A DNA stretch of 64,000 nt from Pseudanabaena sp. BC1403 (GCF_002914585.1 NZ_PDDM01000012.1:1-64000), one strand, 5' to 3'; positions 45,258 to 53,892 are shown, numbered from the stretch's first letter. The notes: generated by a model not told the origin, from the sequence alone. Translations and numbers: made by a program.

Positions 45258-46249
45258 TCTACGCAGAGCTTCTATCATTACTTAGTCAAGGCGCTGTGGT
45301 CGTGGCAACGGTAATTAGCACTAAGGGTTCTGTCCCGCGAGAGGTGGGCGCGAAAATGCTAATTACCTGCGATCGCTGCATTGATACGATCGGTGGTGGT
45401 GCAGGAGAGGCAAAGGTAATCGTTCAAGCAAGGGAAGTCCTACAAACGGGGGAGAAAAGGCGGATAGAAATTGACCTAACTGGATCGCCCAAGCGTCAGA
45501 CTGAGGGAGTTTGCGGTGGTTGGATGGAGATCCTTTTGGAGCGATGGCAGGGAGATGCGGCGATCGCGATCGCGCAGCAGATACTGACAGAATTAAAATT
45601 AGGGCGAGCTCTTACTTTGGTTACTCCTTTTGGTGATGGATATCCTTCCTTGATTGAGGAAAAAGGAGAAAGGAAAAAGGAAAAAGATTCGGAGGCTTTT
45701 ATCAAGGAAAAAGATTTGGAGGTTCTTATTGAGGTTTTGGAGCCTGAGCCGATGTTGCTGATTGTGGGGGCGGGGCATGTGGGGGAGCAGCTTGCGCGGG
45801 TCGCGCATTTGATCGGTTTTCAGATTGCGATTCAGGATGATCGTCCTGAATGGGCAAACTCAGAGAGATATCCACAAGCTGCTTTTATCTATTCCAATAT
45901 TGAGCAAGCTTTGGAGGAACTCTCAAACCATTCAAGTCTTCATGTAGCTTTGGTAACGCGAGGCTATCGTTATGATTTGGATGCTTTAATGGCTTTACTA
46001 AATCGCGATTTACCCTGTGCCTATATCGGTATGATTGGTAGTGAGAGAAGGGTGATGCAGGTATACGAGCAAACTAAGTTAATGGGAATCTCTGAGGATA
46101 AACTTAAATCTATCTATGCGCCGATTGGTCTAGATATCGGTGCTTTAACTCCTGCGGAGATTGCGATTAGCATTGGCGCGGAGTTAATCATGCGGCGGCG
46201 TGGTGGTAATGGGCGATCGTTATCGGCAAGTTTGCGTAACCCCAAATAA
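45254..46249 (+). CDS. xdhC: XdhC, molybdenum cofactor insertion factor for xanthine dehydrogenase
   Basis: A 331-residue XdhC/CoxI-type protein: N-terminal ATVISTKGSVPREVGAKM, IGGGAGEAKV and VCGGWMEILLE, then a Rossmann-like XdhC_C domain (LLIVGAGHVGEQLARVAH, YIGMIGSERR, APIGLDIGALTPAEIAISI). A Lys/Glu-rich linker (about 133-160) joins the two domains. It binds sulfurated Moco and delivers it to XdhB. ATGA overlap with xdhB. The coding end (NPK-stop) forms part of the hairpin at 46238-46288. Confidence 0.93.
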   Translation: MIYAELLSLLSQGAVVVATVISTKGSVPREVGAKMLITCDRCIDTIGGGAGEAKVIVQAREVLQTGEKRRIEIDLTGSPKRQTEGVCGGWMEILLERWQGDAAIAIAQQILTELKLGRALTLVTPFGDGYPSLIEEKGERKKEKDSEAFIKEKDLEVLIEVLEPEPMLLIVGAGHVGEQLARVAHLIGFQIAIQDDRPEWANSERYPQAAFIYSNIEQALEELSNHSSLHVALVTRGYRYDLDALMALLNRDLPCAYIGMIGSERRVMQVYEQTKLMGISEDKLKSIYAPIGLDIGALTPAEIAISIGAELIMRRRGGNGRSLSASLRNPK

Positions 46250-46288
46250 GAGTGGCGGCGCTTTGCGCCGCCACTCTTATTTGGGGTT
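46238..46288. terminator. Perfect 24-bp-arm hairpin that includes the xdhC stop codon
   Basis: Arms 46238-46261 and 46265-46288 are exact complements around TTT, apex GTGGCGGCGC. The left arm encodes the last codons and TAA of xdhC (46247-46249), so the right arm is an inverted copy of coding sequence. Confidence 0.85.
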
Positions 46289-46315
46289 TTATGTCCTGAT
46301 TAAACCTTTTACACC

Positions 46316-46406
46316 AATTCACATAAGTGTTGTCACACTTATGTGAATTAAAAACCAAACCCCGTAAGGGTTTTAAAAGCACAAAATGGCTATGCCATTT
46401 TGTGCT
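46316..46406. repeat. Composite three-hairpin repeat, copy 2
   Basis: Hairpin P: AATTCACATAAGTGT - TGTC - ACACTTATGTGAATT (46316-46349). Middle: AAACCC-CGTAA-GGGTTT (about 46357-46375). Hairpin Q: AGCACAAAATGGC - TAT - GCCATTTTGTGCT (46378-46406). It has the same order and orientation as copy 1 at 37718-37811. Confidence 0.9.
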
Positions 46407-46453
46407 TTGGGATAAAAAGCTGCCATAATTGAGCTTAACTACAGCCTAACTTT

Positions 46454-47668
46454 ATGAGCGATCGCCTTCCAACCGATTCCATTAAAAGCACAGATAAATC
46501 TCTTGAAATATCAAGTTTATGTCATTCCTTAGATGGTTGTGTTTTGGTTGTCGATGACAATCCCACCAACTTGAGTGTATTGGTGAACTTGCTGCGAGAT
46601 GTGGGGCTGCGAGTATTGGTGGCAACTGATGGCGAAAGTGCGATCGAGCAGACTGAATATGTCAAGCCCGATCTGATCTTGTTAGATGTGATGATGCCAG
46701 GTATCGATGGCTTCGAGACTTGCGAACGCCTCAAGGCAAATCCTGATACTGTCAAGATTCCGATTATTTTTATGACCGCGCTCTCAGAAACAGTAGATAA
46801 AGTACGCGGTTTATCTTTGGGGGCTGTGGACTATGTGACCAAGCCATTCGATCATGAAGAAGTATTAGTCAGAATTCGTACCCATTTAACAATTACCAAA
46901 CAGCGACAGACGATCGAGTCCCAAAATCTGGAATTACAAACAGAAATTTGCGATCGCAAACGGGCTGAAGAATCATTAACAATTTTTCTCCACGCAGTTT
47001 CCCATGACTTGCGAAATCCTGTAACAGGTTTATTGATGGTTTTGGATAATTTAGCGAAGACAGCAAGCAGCGCTGACACAAATATTCTGTTACCAAAATC
47101 TACGCTTGAGAGAATGCAACAAAGTGGCAATCGACAGTTAGCATTAATCAACTCCTTGCTGGAGTCCCATGTGAACGATGTCCATGGAATTATCATTCAT
47201 CCTCAATCTGTGGCGATCATGGAGGTCATCCAAGCTGCGATCGATGATCTGCAACCTCTTTTAGATAAGGAAGAAGCAAAAGTTATTGTGCAAATCGCCC
47301 CTGAATTACCACTTGTTTTCGCTGATGCTGCTCATGTTTGTCGAGTCTTTCAAAATCTGATTGCTAATGCGATTAAACATAATCCACCAAATCTCAAACT
47401 CACAATTTCGGCAAAGATAAATCCTGAGAATAATCTCCTTTGCGAGGTTTCTGATGATGGCGTAGGTATGACAAATGAACAAAGTGAACATCTATTTGAA
47501 CTTTACGCTCAGGGTAAGCATCAAACTAAACTTAATCGGCGATCGCTCAGTCTTGGCTTAGGGCTGTACATCTGTCGCCAAATTGTCCAAGCTCATGGTG
47601 GTGCGATCGGGGTAACTGGTGAGATTAATATCGGTTCCCGCTTTTGGTTTACATTACCAATGTCATAA
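46454..47668 (+). CDS. Receiver-histidine kinase (REC-HisKA-HATPase)
   Basis: A soluble 404-residue protein with an N-terminal receiver (about 28-150; phosphoacceptor Asp78 in LILLDVMMPG, Lys in YVTKPFD), a HisKA domain (His in HAVSHDLRNPVTG, about residue 187) and a HATPase (about 290-400: NLIANAIKHNPP, DDGVGMT, LGLGLYICRQIV). A receiver before the kinase suggests it is controlled by another kinase. No response regulator with an output domain is adjacent. The start at 46454 is 8 bp from a weak ribosome site. Confidence 0.9.
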   Translation: MSDRLPTDSIKSTDKSLEISSLCHSLDGCVLVVDDNPTNLSVLVNLLRDVGLRVLVATDGESAIEQTEYVKPDLILLDVMMPGIDGFETCERLKANPDTVKIPIIFMTALSETVDKVRGLSLGAVDYVTKPFDHEEVLVRIRTHLTITKQRQTIESQNLELQTEICDRKRAEESLTIFLHAVSHDLRNPVTGLLMVLDNLAKTASSADTNILLPKSTLERMQQSGNRQLALINSLLESHVNDVHGIIIHPQSVAIMEVIQAAIDDLQPLLDKEEAKVIVQIAPELPLVFADAAHVCRVFQNLIANAIKHNPPNLKLTISAKINPENNLLCEVSDDGVGMTNEQSEHLFELYAQGKHQTKLNRRSLSLGLGLYICRQIVQAHGGAIGVTGEINIGSRFWFTLPMS

Positions 47669-47674
47669 AAAACC

Positions 47675-47713
47675 AATTTTAGTTGGCGTGGCTTTGCCAT
47701 GCCAACTAAAATT
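47675..47713. terminator. Hairpin between convergent genes
   Basis: AATTTTAGTTGGCGTGGC - TTT - GCCATGCCAACTAAAATT, 18-bp arms with one G-T pair. It separates the kinase gene from the radical SAM gene (stop at 47726). Confidence 0.8.
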
Positions 47714-47725
47714 GTTACTAGTTCC

Positions 47726-50296
47726 TTAACGCATCGACTCGCGATGGACTTTGACTAATTTAACTTCATCTTCTTCAGCAAGATACTTATTCATCATGTA
47801 AACAACATACTCAGGTTTGAGATTGCTGTCTGGCTTGCAACTACCCATGAAATGAATTTTCGGAAACTCAGGATCGGGATTAGTGACATTAATTGCAAAA
47901 ATGCGATCGCGTAATTCCAACATTTGATTTCGTCCCGATTTTGAGACTTTCGGCATTTGGATCGAAGTTGCGGCGAGGACACAGTAACCTGCGCCTTCGA
48001 GCAAATCCATAATGTCGGCAGCATTACGCTCTTTGGGCGTAATAAAAGCAAGCGTTAACGTATATTCCGCAACTTCGAGAATGGAATCTAAGGATGGTGA
48101 ATGGACTTCCACTTCTTCGATCGCATAAATTGGTAAATCATCATCAAGTTCCGCACTAAAGCGTTGTTGAAACTCGGTAATGGGAATATGCGCCGTTAAT
48201 TCAAAATCCACAAATTCGGCATTGCTGGTTTGACCGAGAGGCAAAGCCTTAGCAATGGAAATACGCGGTAATGGGTTAAAACCCTCAGTATGGGCGACAG
48301 GTATCGCCGCACGACGGGCGGCACGTTGGAAGAAACGATGTAAATCCAGATGGGAAATCAGGCTCATGTCGCCGAGCTTGCCAAACTTGAGACGGACGCG
48401 CTGTACTCTGGGCGGAACAATCGGCTTCTCCAAAGAAATCGTAGGGATTTCTGGCGGTGGAATCACGATGTTATGTCCAAACTCAGGGCCACAGACTCCA
48501 CATTCCGAGCAGCCACCAAAGGAGCAATCTGGAATGGTTTGTGCAGCGATCGCCCTTTCCCAGTCTTCGATCAGCCATTGCTTATCGATACCCGTATCAA
48601 CGTGATCCCAAGGCAAATCATCTTGCATTTTTAACGATGGCGCATCCCATACGAGATCCGCCTCTGCGATCGCCTGCGTCCATGCTCCAAAAGCTTTCTC
48701 GGTATTCTCAAACCATGAATCCATACCCGCGCCCAGTTGCCATGCCCGATACACGACTTTACCTAAGCGGCGATCGCCTCGTCCGACAAAATCTTCCATC
48801 GCGCTGATGCGAATATCGGTATAGTTGACTTTGACATTAGATAAACGACGAAACTCTTGGCGCAATAATTTCTGCTTCTGCACAAAGTCGCCACTAGACA
48901 CAGTATGCCATTGGAAAGGGGTATGGGGCTTGGGAGTGAAATTAGAAATGGTGATATTCACCGATAGTTTCTTGCGCCCTTTTTCCGAACATTCATTCTG
49001 CAACCATGCCACCGTATCGACAATCCCAATTACATCTTCATCGGTTTCCGTCGGCAAGCCAATCATGAAATAGAGCTTCACCTTGTCCCAACCTTGGGTA
49101 TAGGCAGTTTTAATCCCTTGCAGCAGTTCCTCATCGGTCAAGCCCTTATTAATCACATCGCGCAAACGCTGCGTACCTGCTTCGGGCGCAAAGGTCAGCC
49201 CCTGCTGTTGACGACCATCACCACTGCGTAGCATATGCGCGATATTCTCATCAAAGCGATCGACTCTCTGGCTCGGCAATGAGAGAGTTATATGCTCATC
49301 TTTAAAGCGATTTTTAATCTGTACGCCCACCGATGGCAACGCCAGATAATCGGAACAAGAGAGAGAAAGTAAAGAGAACTCGTTATAGCCTGTTTCGCGC
49401 AGTGCTTTCTCAATCGTATCCACAACCTTCTCAGGATCGACATCACGGGCAGGACGAGTGAGCATCCCTGGTTGGCAAAAACGACAGCCACGAGTGCATC
49501 CGCGCCGAATTTCGATAGTCAAGCGATCGTGAACTGTCTCGACTAAGGGAACTAAACCAATACTATGCTCTGGCATCGGTGTGGCAACCCTACGCAAGGC
49601 GCGAGGCGAGACATCACTGCGATTGGGTGCGATCGCGCCAGTCTTGATATCCATGTCATAAAATTCAGGCACATATACGCCATCAACTTCATTAGCCAGC
49701 GCTAACAGGGTTTCACGGCGAGTTTTGCCTGCTAATTTGGAATCTTTAAGAACTTCGCCAATTTCAGGTAATAATTCTTCCCCATCACCGAGTGCAAAGA
49801 AATCAAAGAAGTCGGCATAAGGCTCAGGATTAGAGGTCGCAGTCTGTCCCCCAGCAAAGATTAAAGGACATTCTTCAATACTCAATTCACTACGTTCTTG
49901 CCATGTCATCGGAATATTTGCCAGATCCAACATTTCTAAAACATTAGTTGCGCCTAGCTCATAACTGAGGCTAAAGCCTAAAACATCAAATTCCCGTAGC
50001 GATCGCTTTGACTCAACGGCAAATAAATCAGTGTTAGTTTCGCGTAATTTTACCGAGAGGTCGGGTGCGGGGAGATAGGCGCGATCGCATAGCTGCCCAT
50101 CCTTAGAATTAATAATGCTGTAGAGGATGATATGCCCTAAGTTGGACGCGCCCACCTCATAAATCTCAGGATAAGTTAGTGACCAGCGCACGATCGCATT
50201 TTCCCAAGGTTTTCGCACTGCACCAAACTCGTTGCCTAAATAACGGGCTGGTTTAAGGATTTCGGAATTTAGTAACTGTTCGACGGGTACGGGCAT
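47726..50296 (-). CDS. Radical SAM protein fused to DUF2344 (TIGR03960/TIGR03936 type)
   Basis: The 856-residue protein has an N-terminal region with a B12-binding-like fold (about 60-200), a radical SAM core with the cluster motif CTRGCRFC (Cys267, Cys271, Cys274), then a C-terminal DUF2344 domain (about 640-840; RLKFGKLGDMSLISHLDLHRFFQRAARRA). A Cys-rich CSFGGCSECGVCG linker near 595-610 could bind another metal site. The family is widespread in cyanobacteria and Firmicutes; its substrate is unknown, with tRNA or rRNA modification suggested for relatives. The first 100 codons are duplicated at 52039-52337. Confidence 0.88.
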   Translation of the reverse strand: MPVPVEQLLNSEILKPARYLGNEFGAVRKPWENAIVRWSLTYPEIYEVGASNLGHIILYSIINSKDGQLCDRAYLPAPDLSVKLRETNTDLFAVESKRSLREFDVLGFSLSYELGATNVLEMLDLANIPMTWQERSELSIEECPLIFAGGQTATSNPEPYADFFDFFALGDGEELLPEIGEVLKDSKLAGKTRRETLLALANEVDGVYVPEFYDMDIKTGAIAPNRSDVSPRALRRVATPMPEHSIGLVPLVETVHDRLTIEIRRGCTRGCRFCQPGMLTRPARDVDPEKVVDTIEKALRETGYNEFSLLSLSCSDYLALPSVGVQIKNRFKDEHITLSLPSQRVDRFDENIAHMLRSGDGRQQQGLTFAPEAGTQRLRDVINKGLTDEELLQGIKTAYTQGWDKVKLYFMIGLPTETDEDVIGIVDTVAWLQNECSEKGRKKLSVNITISNFTPKPHTPFQWHTVSSGDFVQKQKLLRQEFRRLSNVKVNYTDIRISAMEDFVGRGDRRLGKVVYRAWQLGAGMDSWFENTEKAFGAWTQAIAEADLVWDAPSLKMQDDLPWDHVDTGIDKQWLIEDWERAIAAQTIPDCSFGGCSECGVCGPEFGHNIVIPPPEIPTISLEKPIVPPRVQRVRLKFGKLGDMSLISHLDLHRFFQRAARRAAIPVAHTEGFNPLPRISIAKALPLGQTSNAEFVDFELTAHIPITEFQQRFSAELDDDLPIYAIEEVEVHSPSLDSILEVAEYTLTLAFITPKERNAADIMDLLEGAGYCVLAATSIQMPKVSKSGRNQMLELRDRIFAINVTNPDPEFPKIHFMGSCKPDSNLKPEYVVYMMNKYLAEEDEVKLVKVHRESMR

Positions 50297-50311
50297 AACT
50301 AATAATTAATT

Positions 50312-50542
50312 TTAGGGTTTGATAGTAGCTAAGTGTTCGGTTAAGGAGGTTTGAATAATAGTTTGGGGAGTTACGCCTAAGCGGTTGGCTTCGCGATCTA
50401 TTAGCTCAATCATCCAGATAGGCAGATCGATAGTAAGTCTTTTTTGAGTACTGAAAGGACGCTTGGCTTTAGATAGATCGAGCATTTCGATAATATCTTC
50501 TTCTCCATCGTCAAATTTCTGGTCAAATTCCTTGGCGTTCAT
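50312..50542 (-). CDS. brnA: BrnA-type antitoxin
   Basis: The 76-residue product starts at MNAKEFDQKF. Residues 35-76 form a ribbon-helix-helix (STQKRLTIDLPIWMIELIDREANRLGVTPQT). The N-terminal 30 acidic residues likely wrap the toxin. It overlaps the toxin gene by 20 bp and lies 15 bp from the radical SAM start, on the same strand, so read-through between them is possible. Confidence 0.85.
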   Translation of the reverse strand: MNAKEFDQKFDDGEEDIIEMLDLSKAKRPFSTQKRLTIDLPIWMIELIDREANRLGVTPQTIIQTSLTEHLATIKP

Positions 50543-50795
50543 ATAGGGCAACCTCTTGTATGCGCGATCTGCGGACAGAAATAATCCGAATATTTTGATC
50601 TCGGTAGGCAATAACTCCAGACCAATGTTTGTTATTTATTTTACCAATAATTACAAAGCGTGTTTCACCTTGGATTTTGCTGGGAATTTCTAGCAAATCG
50701 AGATCGTTCCATAATTCTTGAGCCTTAACAAAATCAATTCCATGTTTAACAAGATTAGATTGACTTTTACTCTCATCATATTCAAAGTTCCTCAT
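50523..50795 (-). CDS. brnT: BrnT-type toxin (RNase)
   Basis: A 90-residue BrnT-like RNase of the RelE fold class. Motifs: FEYDESKSQSNLVKHGIDFVKAQELW (the canonical BrnT N-terminus), GETRFVIIGKINNKHWSGVIAYRDQNIRIISVRRSR with the conserved Arg pair, and a C-terminal YERQ. All main residues seem intact. First gene of brnTA. The palindrome GTAGA-TC-TCTAC upstream is a candidate operator. Confidence 0.88.
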   Translation of the reverse strand: MRNFEYDESKSQSNLVKHGIDFVKAQELWNDLDLLEIPSKIQGETRFVIIGKINNKHWSGVIAYRDQNIRIISVRRSRIQEVALYERQGI

Positions 50796-50796
50796 G

Positions 50797-50808
50797 GTAG
50801 ATCTCTAC
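50797..50808. promoter_or_regulatory. Candidate BrnA operator
   Basis: GTAGATCTCTAC (5-bp arms, 2-bp centre) immediately upstream of the brnT start codon. Placement fits antitoxin autorepression; not proven. Confidence 0.4.
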
Positions 50809-51011
50809 ACTAGTTTCTATCAAAAGCTATCCTATGTTTTATTATTCACTTTTGTTGCCAAATTTTGAACATCATTGACCTGCAATTCTAAATTCAGAAC
50901 GATTTTGTTCCATTTCAGCGACGAGCAAAAAAATATCAAGAATTATAAACTTCTCTTAGAGTAAGGGTTTTAGAACTGTCAAATTTGGAATTGCTAATGC
51001 AATATATACTC

Positions 51012-51818
51012 CTAAAATAGAGTCAACTGTTCCGAACCATCCAAGCCAATCTTGCGGGGCATTCTTTTTTTGTCGTCTTTCAATCCGCCTAGATTTTTGA
51101 TGTTTTCTAGAATTTTTGGGATGCAGTATTCAGTCATTTCCTCTCTAATCTTTTGCGAATCAAAGCGAATAGTTCGCCAGCCTACAGTTTCAAGATCATT
51201 GTCTCTAAGATTATCTTCTCTAATGCGTTCTTTGGATGAATGCCAAGTGTCACCATCAGTTTCTGCATCTATTTTCCCTTTTTCGCAGTAAATAGCAAAG
51301 TCAAGGAGATAGGTTTTATCTTTGATTTTCTCTTCCTGTTGACGCTCCGCATCTATCGAATAACGCTTGAATTCAGCCCAAAGTTTATCTTCTAATGGAC
51401 TTTCGTCCCAAAGATCATTAATTTCGGCTGCGTTTACTAGCTTTTCCCAAGTTGTAGGAATGAACAATATGCGTCTGAGCCTACGGCTATAGATTGGCTG
51501 CGGTAGCTTTTCCATAGGATGTATATTTATTTTGTAATACTGCTTTTGACTTTTGGGGTTTTGCGGTTCATCAGGAAAAAGCTCATATCTGAAAACTGAC
51601 CGAATTGACTTTATGGAAGCATAGTAATTGATAGCAAATGCCTCATCACGAAAAATCTTTGGCTGATAAATGGCTAACCATTTTGGTTCCCATACATTTC
51701 GTTGTTTAAGACGCTCCACTTGATCGGAGGGAATTCGATACCAATTTTGCTCACAGGCAATTTTCATGTCTGATTTTGTTGGCATAATCACTACAAGCAC
51801 TTCGCCACGCTTTGCCAT
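51012..51818 (-). CDS. Vsr/DUF559-type endonuclease with C-terminal sliding-clamp motif
   Basis: A 268-residue protein. Residues 140-232 match the Vsr/DUF559 branch of the PD-(D/E)XK nucleases: Glu143 (PLEDKLW), Asp173 (LLDFAIY), Glu186-x-Asp188-Gly (AETDGDTWH) and VGWRTIRFDSQKI. Residues 1-135 form a distinct N-terminal domain not recognised, with WEPKWLAIYQPKIF. The last five residues, QLTLF, match the bacterial beta-clamp binding consensus QL(S/D)LF. That suggests the nuclease works at replication forks or repair sites. It lies 216 bp from brnTA; that gap holds no gene. Confidence 0.72.
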   Translation of the reverse strand: MAKRGEVLVVIMPTKSDMKIACEQNWYRIPSDQVERLKQRNVWEPKWLAIYQPKIFRDEAFAINYYASIKSIRSVFRYELFPDEPQNPKSQKQYYKINIHPMEKLPQPIYSRRLRRILFIPTTWEKLVNAAEINDLWDESPLEDKLWAEFKRYSIDAERQQEEKIKDKTYLLDFAIYCEKGKIDAETDGDTWHSSKERIREDNLRDNDLETVGWRTIRFDSQKIREEMTEYCIPKILENIKNLGGLKDDKKRMPRKIGLDGSEQLTLF

Positions 51819-51860
51819 TTTCTGTCTAGCCCCAATTGTTAAATAATCATAATTTACTAA

Positions 51861-52046
51861 TCACTCATCATCAATACCAATTGATCGTAACTTTGCCAAT
51901 AATAAATTTACCTGTTTCTCAGCATCGTCAGCCCGTTTTCGCTCGAAATTAGCACGCTGGTTTTCTAAATCAGCCTGTTCATCTGTAGTGAGATAGTGAT
52001 CGCCTTTCTCATTAAACCAACTTAAACTTCACGCCCGAAGCGATCG
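51861..52046 (-). pseudogene. Uma2 nuclease 3' remnant
   Basis: On the minus strand this stretch encodes a sequence very like the C-terminal 60 residues of the neighbouring Uma2 gene (SDRFGREV, then SWFNEKGDHYLTTDEQADLE, ending LLLAKLRSIGIDDE). A one-base deletion after GREV breaks the frame and creates a stop. The upstream part is replaced by radical SAM sequence at the HIP1 site 52039-52046. Confidence 0.75.
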
Positions 52047-52337
52047 CTTTGACTCAACGGCAAATAAATCAGTTTTAGTTTCGCGTAATTTTGCCGAGAG
52101 GTCGGGTGCGGGTAAATAGGCGCGATCGCATAGCTGTCTATCCTTAGAATTAATAATGCTATAAAGGATGATATGCCCCAAGTTTGATGCGCCAACCTCA
52201 TAAATTTCAGGATAAGTAAGCGACCAACGCACGATCGCATTGTCCCAAGGTTTACGAACTGCACCAAACTCGTTGCCTAAATAACGGGATGGTTTGAGGA
52301 TTTCGGAATTCAGTAACTGTTCTACGGGTACGGGCAT
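52029..52337 (-). pseudogene. Duplicated 5' fragment of the radical SAM/DUF2344 gene
   Basis: The 102-codon reading frame is nearly identical to the first 100 residues of the 47726-50296 protein (MPVPVEQLLNSEILKPSRYL onwards; about six substitutions). DNA similarity starts sharply at the HIP1 site GCGATCGC (52040-52047) and ends at the start codon. It cannot be functional, as it lacks the radical SAM core. The start retains an ATG, so a short peptide could still be made. Confidence 0.85.
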
Positions 52338-52403
52338 GATTTCACGACAATATGAGCTAAACCTATTTTACATTTAGCGCGATCGCGATTTCGTAGTGAC
52401 GTT

Positions 52404-53111
52404 TTACTCTTCAGAAATACCGAGCGATCGCAATTTTGCTAATAACAGATCAATTTGTTCTTGTGCAGTATTTGCCCGTTGCCGCTCAATATCAGCCTGT
52501 TCATCAGTAGTGAGATAACGCTGTCCACGCGCATCGAACCAGCTTAAAACTTCACGACTAAAGCGATCGCTGGGCAACACACAGCGCCCAATCCCTAAAC
52601 CAATCTCTGGCATCCACAATGGTTCACCAATCTGTAATTGATAACCGCCATCAACTAATTTGTAAACCTCAAATGGCAAATGTCCATCACGCCGCCAGAA
52701 TTGAGGATTGTAAATTACATAATATTTAACACCTAATTTTCGGTAAATATCTAATTTCTTCTCATATTCACCACCATAGGTATGAGATACAACTTCTAGC
52801 GTCAAAATCGGTGCAGTATCAAATTCTTCCCACATCACATAGCTACTCCGCGAGCCGCCATTTTTACGCCGCTCCACACCTAAGCTCAAAAAGCCATCAG
52901 GAACTACTGGCACTCTCGGACTTGCGCCAGTGGTGTGATAGATACCCATATCGACACCAAAGTACCAATCGTCGCGATTTTTCCAAATATACTCCAGTAA
53001 GAATAATAGTAAATTCGGTAAAAAATTCTGGTCTTCGTTATCCACAGGCGTATCGTCAGAATCGGGTAATTCGTCACTGGTGGGGAGATGTTTGAGATCG
53101 ATTTGTAGCAT
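52404..53111 (-). CDS. Uma2 family putative endonuclease, long form
   Basis: A 235-residue Uma2 (DUF820) protein of the PD-(D/E)XK class. Motifs: VPVVPDGFLSLGVERR (catalytic Asp), ILTLEVVSHTYGGEYEKKLDIYRKLGVKYYVIYNP (Glu and Lys), then an Arg/Asp-rich coiled C-terminus (TTDEQADIERQRANTAQEQ). Uma2 genes are greatly expanded in cyanobacteria; their role is unknown. The remnant at 51861-52046 is its closest relative nearby, implying an earlier tandem duplication. Confidence 0.85.
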   Translation of the reverse strand: MLQIDLKHLPTSDELPDSDDTPVDNEDQNFLPNLLLFLLEYIWKNRDDWYFGVDMGIYHTTGASPRVPVVPDGFLSLGVERRKNGGSRSSYVMWEEFDTAPILTLEVVSHTYGGEYEKKLDIYRKLGVKYYVIYNPQFWRRDGHLPFEVYKLVDGGYQLQIGEPLWMPEIGLGIGRCVLPSDRFSREVLSWFDARGQRYLTTDEQADIERQRANTAQEQIDLLLAKLRSLGISEE

Positions 53112-53279
53112 CGGAATAACCTCAAAAGTATCTTAGCTATCTGGTTGGTATTATAGGCGATCGCAAAATGAGTAAAATGAGACCATCACCAAAAATGCGG
53201 TTTTTTATGGCATACAGTTCTTGTGTAATCAGTTGCTAATCTTGTCATAATTTGTAATTTGTATAGGAGGCGATCACAT

Positions 53280-53852
53280 ATGGTTTTAGCAGCTACTAAG
53301 CGATATACCGCGTCAGAATATATAGCTCTAGAGGACAAAGCCGAATTTAAAAGCGAATTTATTAACGGAGAAATTATCCCAATGGCAGGAGCTTCCGCAA
53401 ATCACAATAAAATCGCCTTAAATGTGTGTCGGCTATTACCTCTAGCAATTGGCGAGCAAACCTATGAGATATTCATGAGTGATATGCGGCTATGGCTTCC
53501 TGAATATAATCGTTATACCTATCCTGATGTGATGGTGGTTTCTGGTGAGCCAGCTTTTGTTGATCAAAGACAGATGGAAGTTACTAATCCCTGTTTGATT
53601 ATTGAGATTCTATCTAGCTCCACCCAAGCCTATGATCATGACAGTAAATTTCGTCAATATCGCTCTATTCCTAGTTTTCGGGAATATGTTTTGGTTTATC
53701 AAAATGGCTATGAAGTTGATCACTATGTCAAGGAGTCGGAAGATCGATGGGTATTGATGACCTATAAGGGAGAAGAATCTGTGATTGAGTTGGTATCAAT
53801 GCGGATGGGAATCAGATTAAGAGATTTGTATAAGCGAGTGAAGTTTGACTGA
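53280..53852 (+). CDS. Uma2 family putative endonuclease, short form
   Basis: A 190-residue Uma2 protein. ATG at 53280 is preceded by AGGAGG at 53266-53271, so the start is secure. Motifs: YIALEDKAEFKSEFINGEII (Glu pair), RYTYPDVMVVSGEP (catalytic Asp), CLIIEILSSSTQAYDHDSKFRQYRSIPSFREYVLV (Glu and Lys-like). It lacks the coiled tail of the 52404 protein. Transcribed toward coaBC, 40 bp away. Confidence 0.88.
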   Translation: MVLAATKRYTASEYIALEDKAEFKSEFINGEIIPMAGASANHNKIALNVCRLLPLAIGEQTYEIFMSDMRLWLPEYNRYTYPDVMVVSGEPAFVDQRQMEVTNPCLIIEILSSSTQAYDHDSKFRQYRSIPSFREYVLVYQNGYEVDHYVKESEDRWVLMTYKGEESVIELVSMRMGIRLRDLYKRVKFD

Positions 53853-53892
53853 TCAACCGCTTTGTAAATCCGTAGAATAGCTGTAAGGAAGT

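Noticed and set aside
50796-51011. Decayed gene between brnT and the endonuclease
   Set aside because: A/T-rich with stops in all frames; no similarity to neighbouring proteins was recognised.
52022-52267. 81-codon frame in the chimeric region as a real gene
   Set aside because: It crosses the recombination junction in an unrelated frame and encodes neither the Uma2 nor the radical SAM protein.
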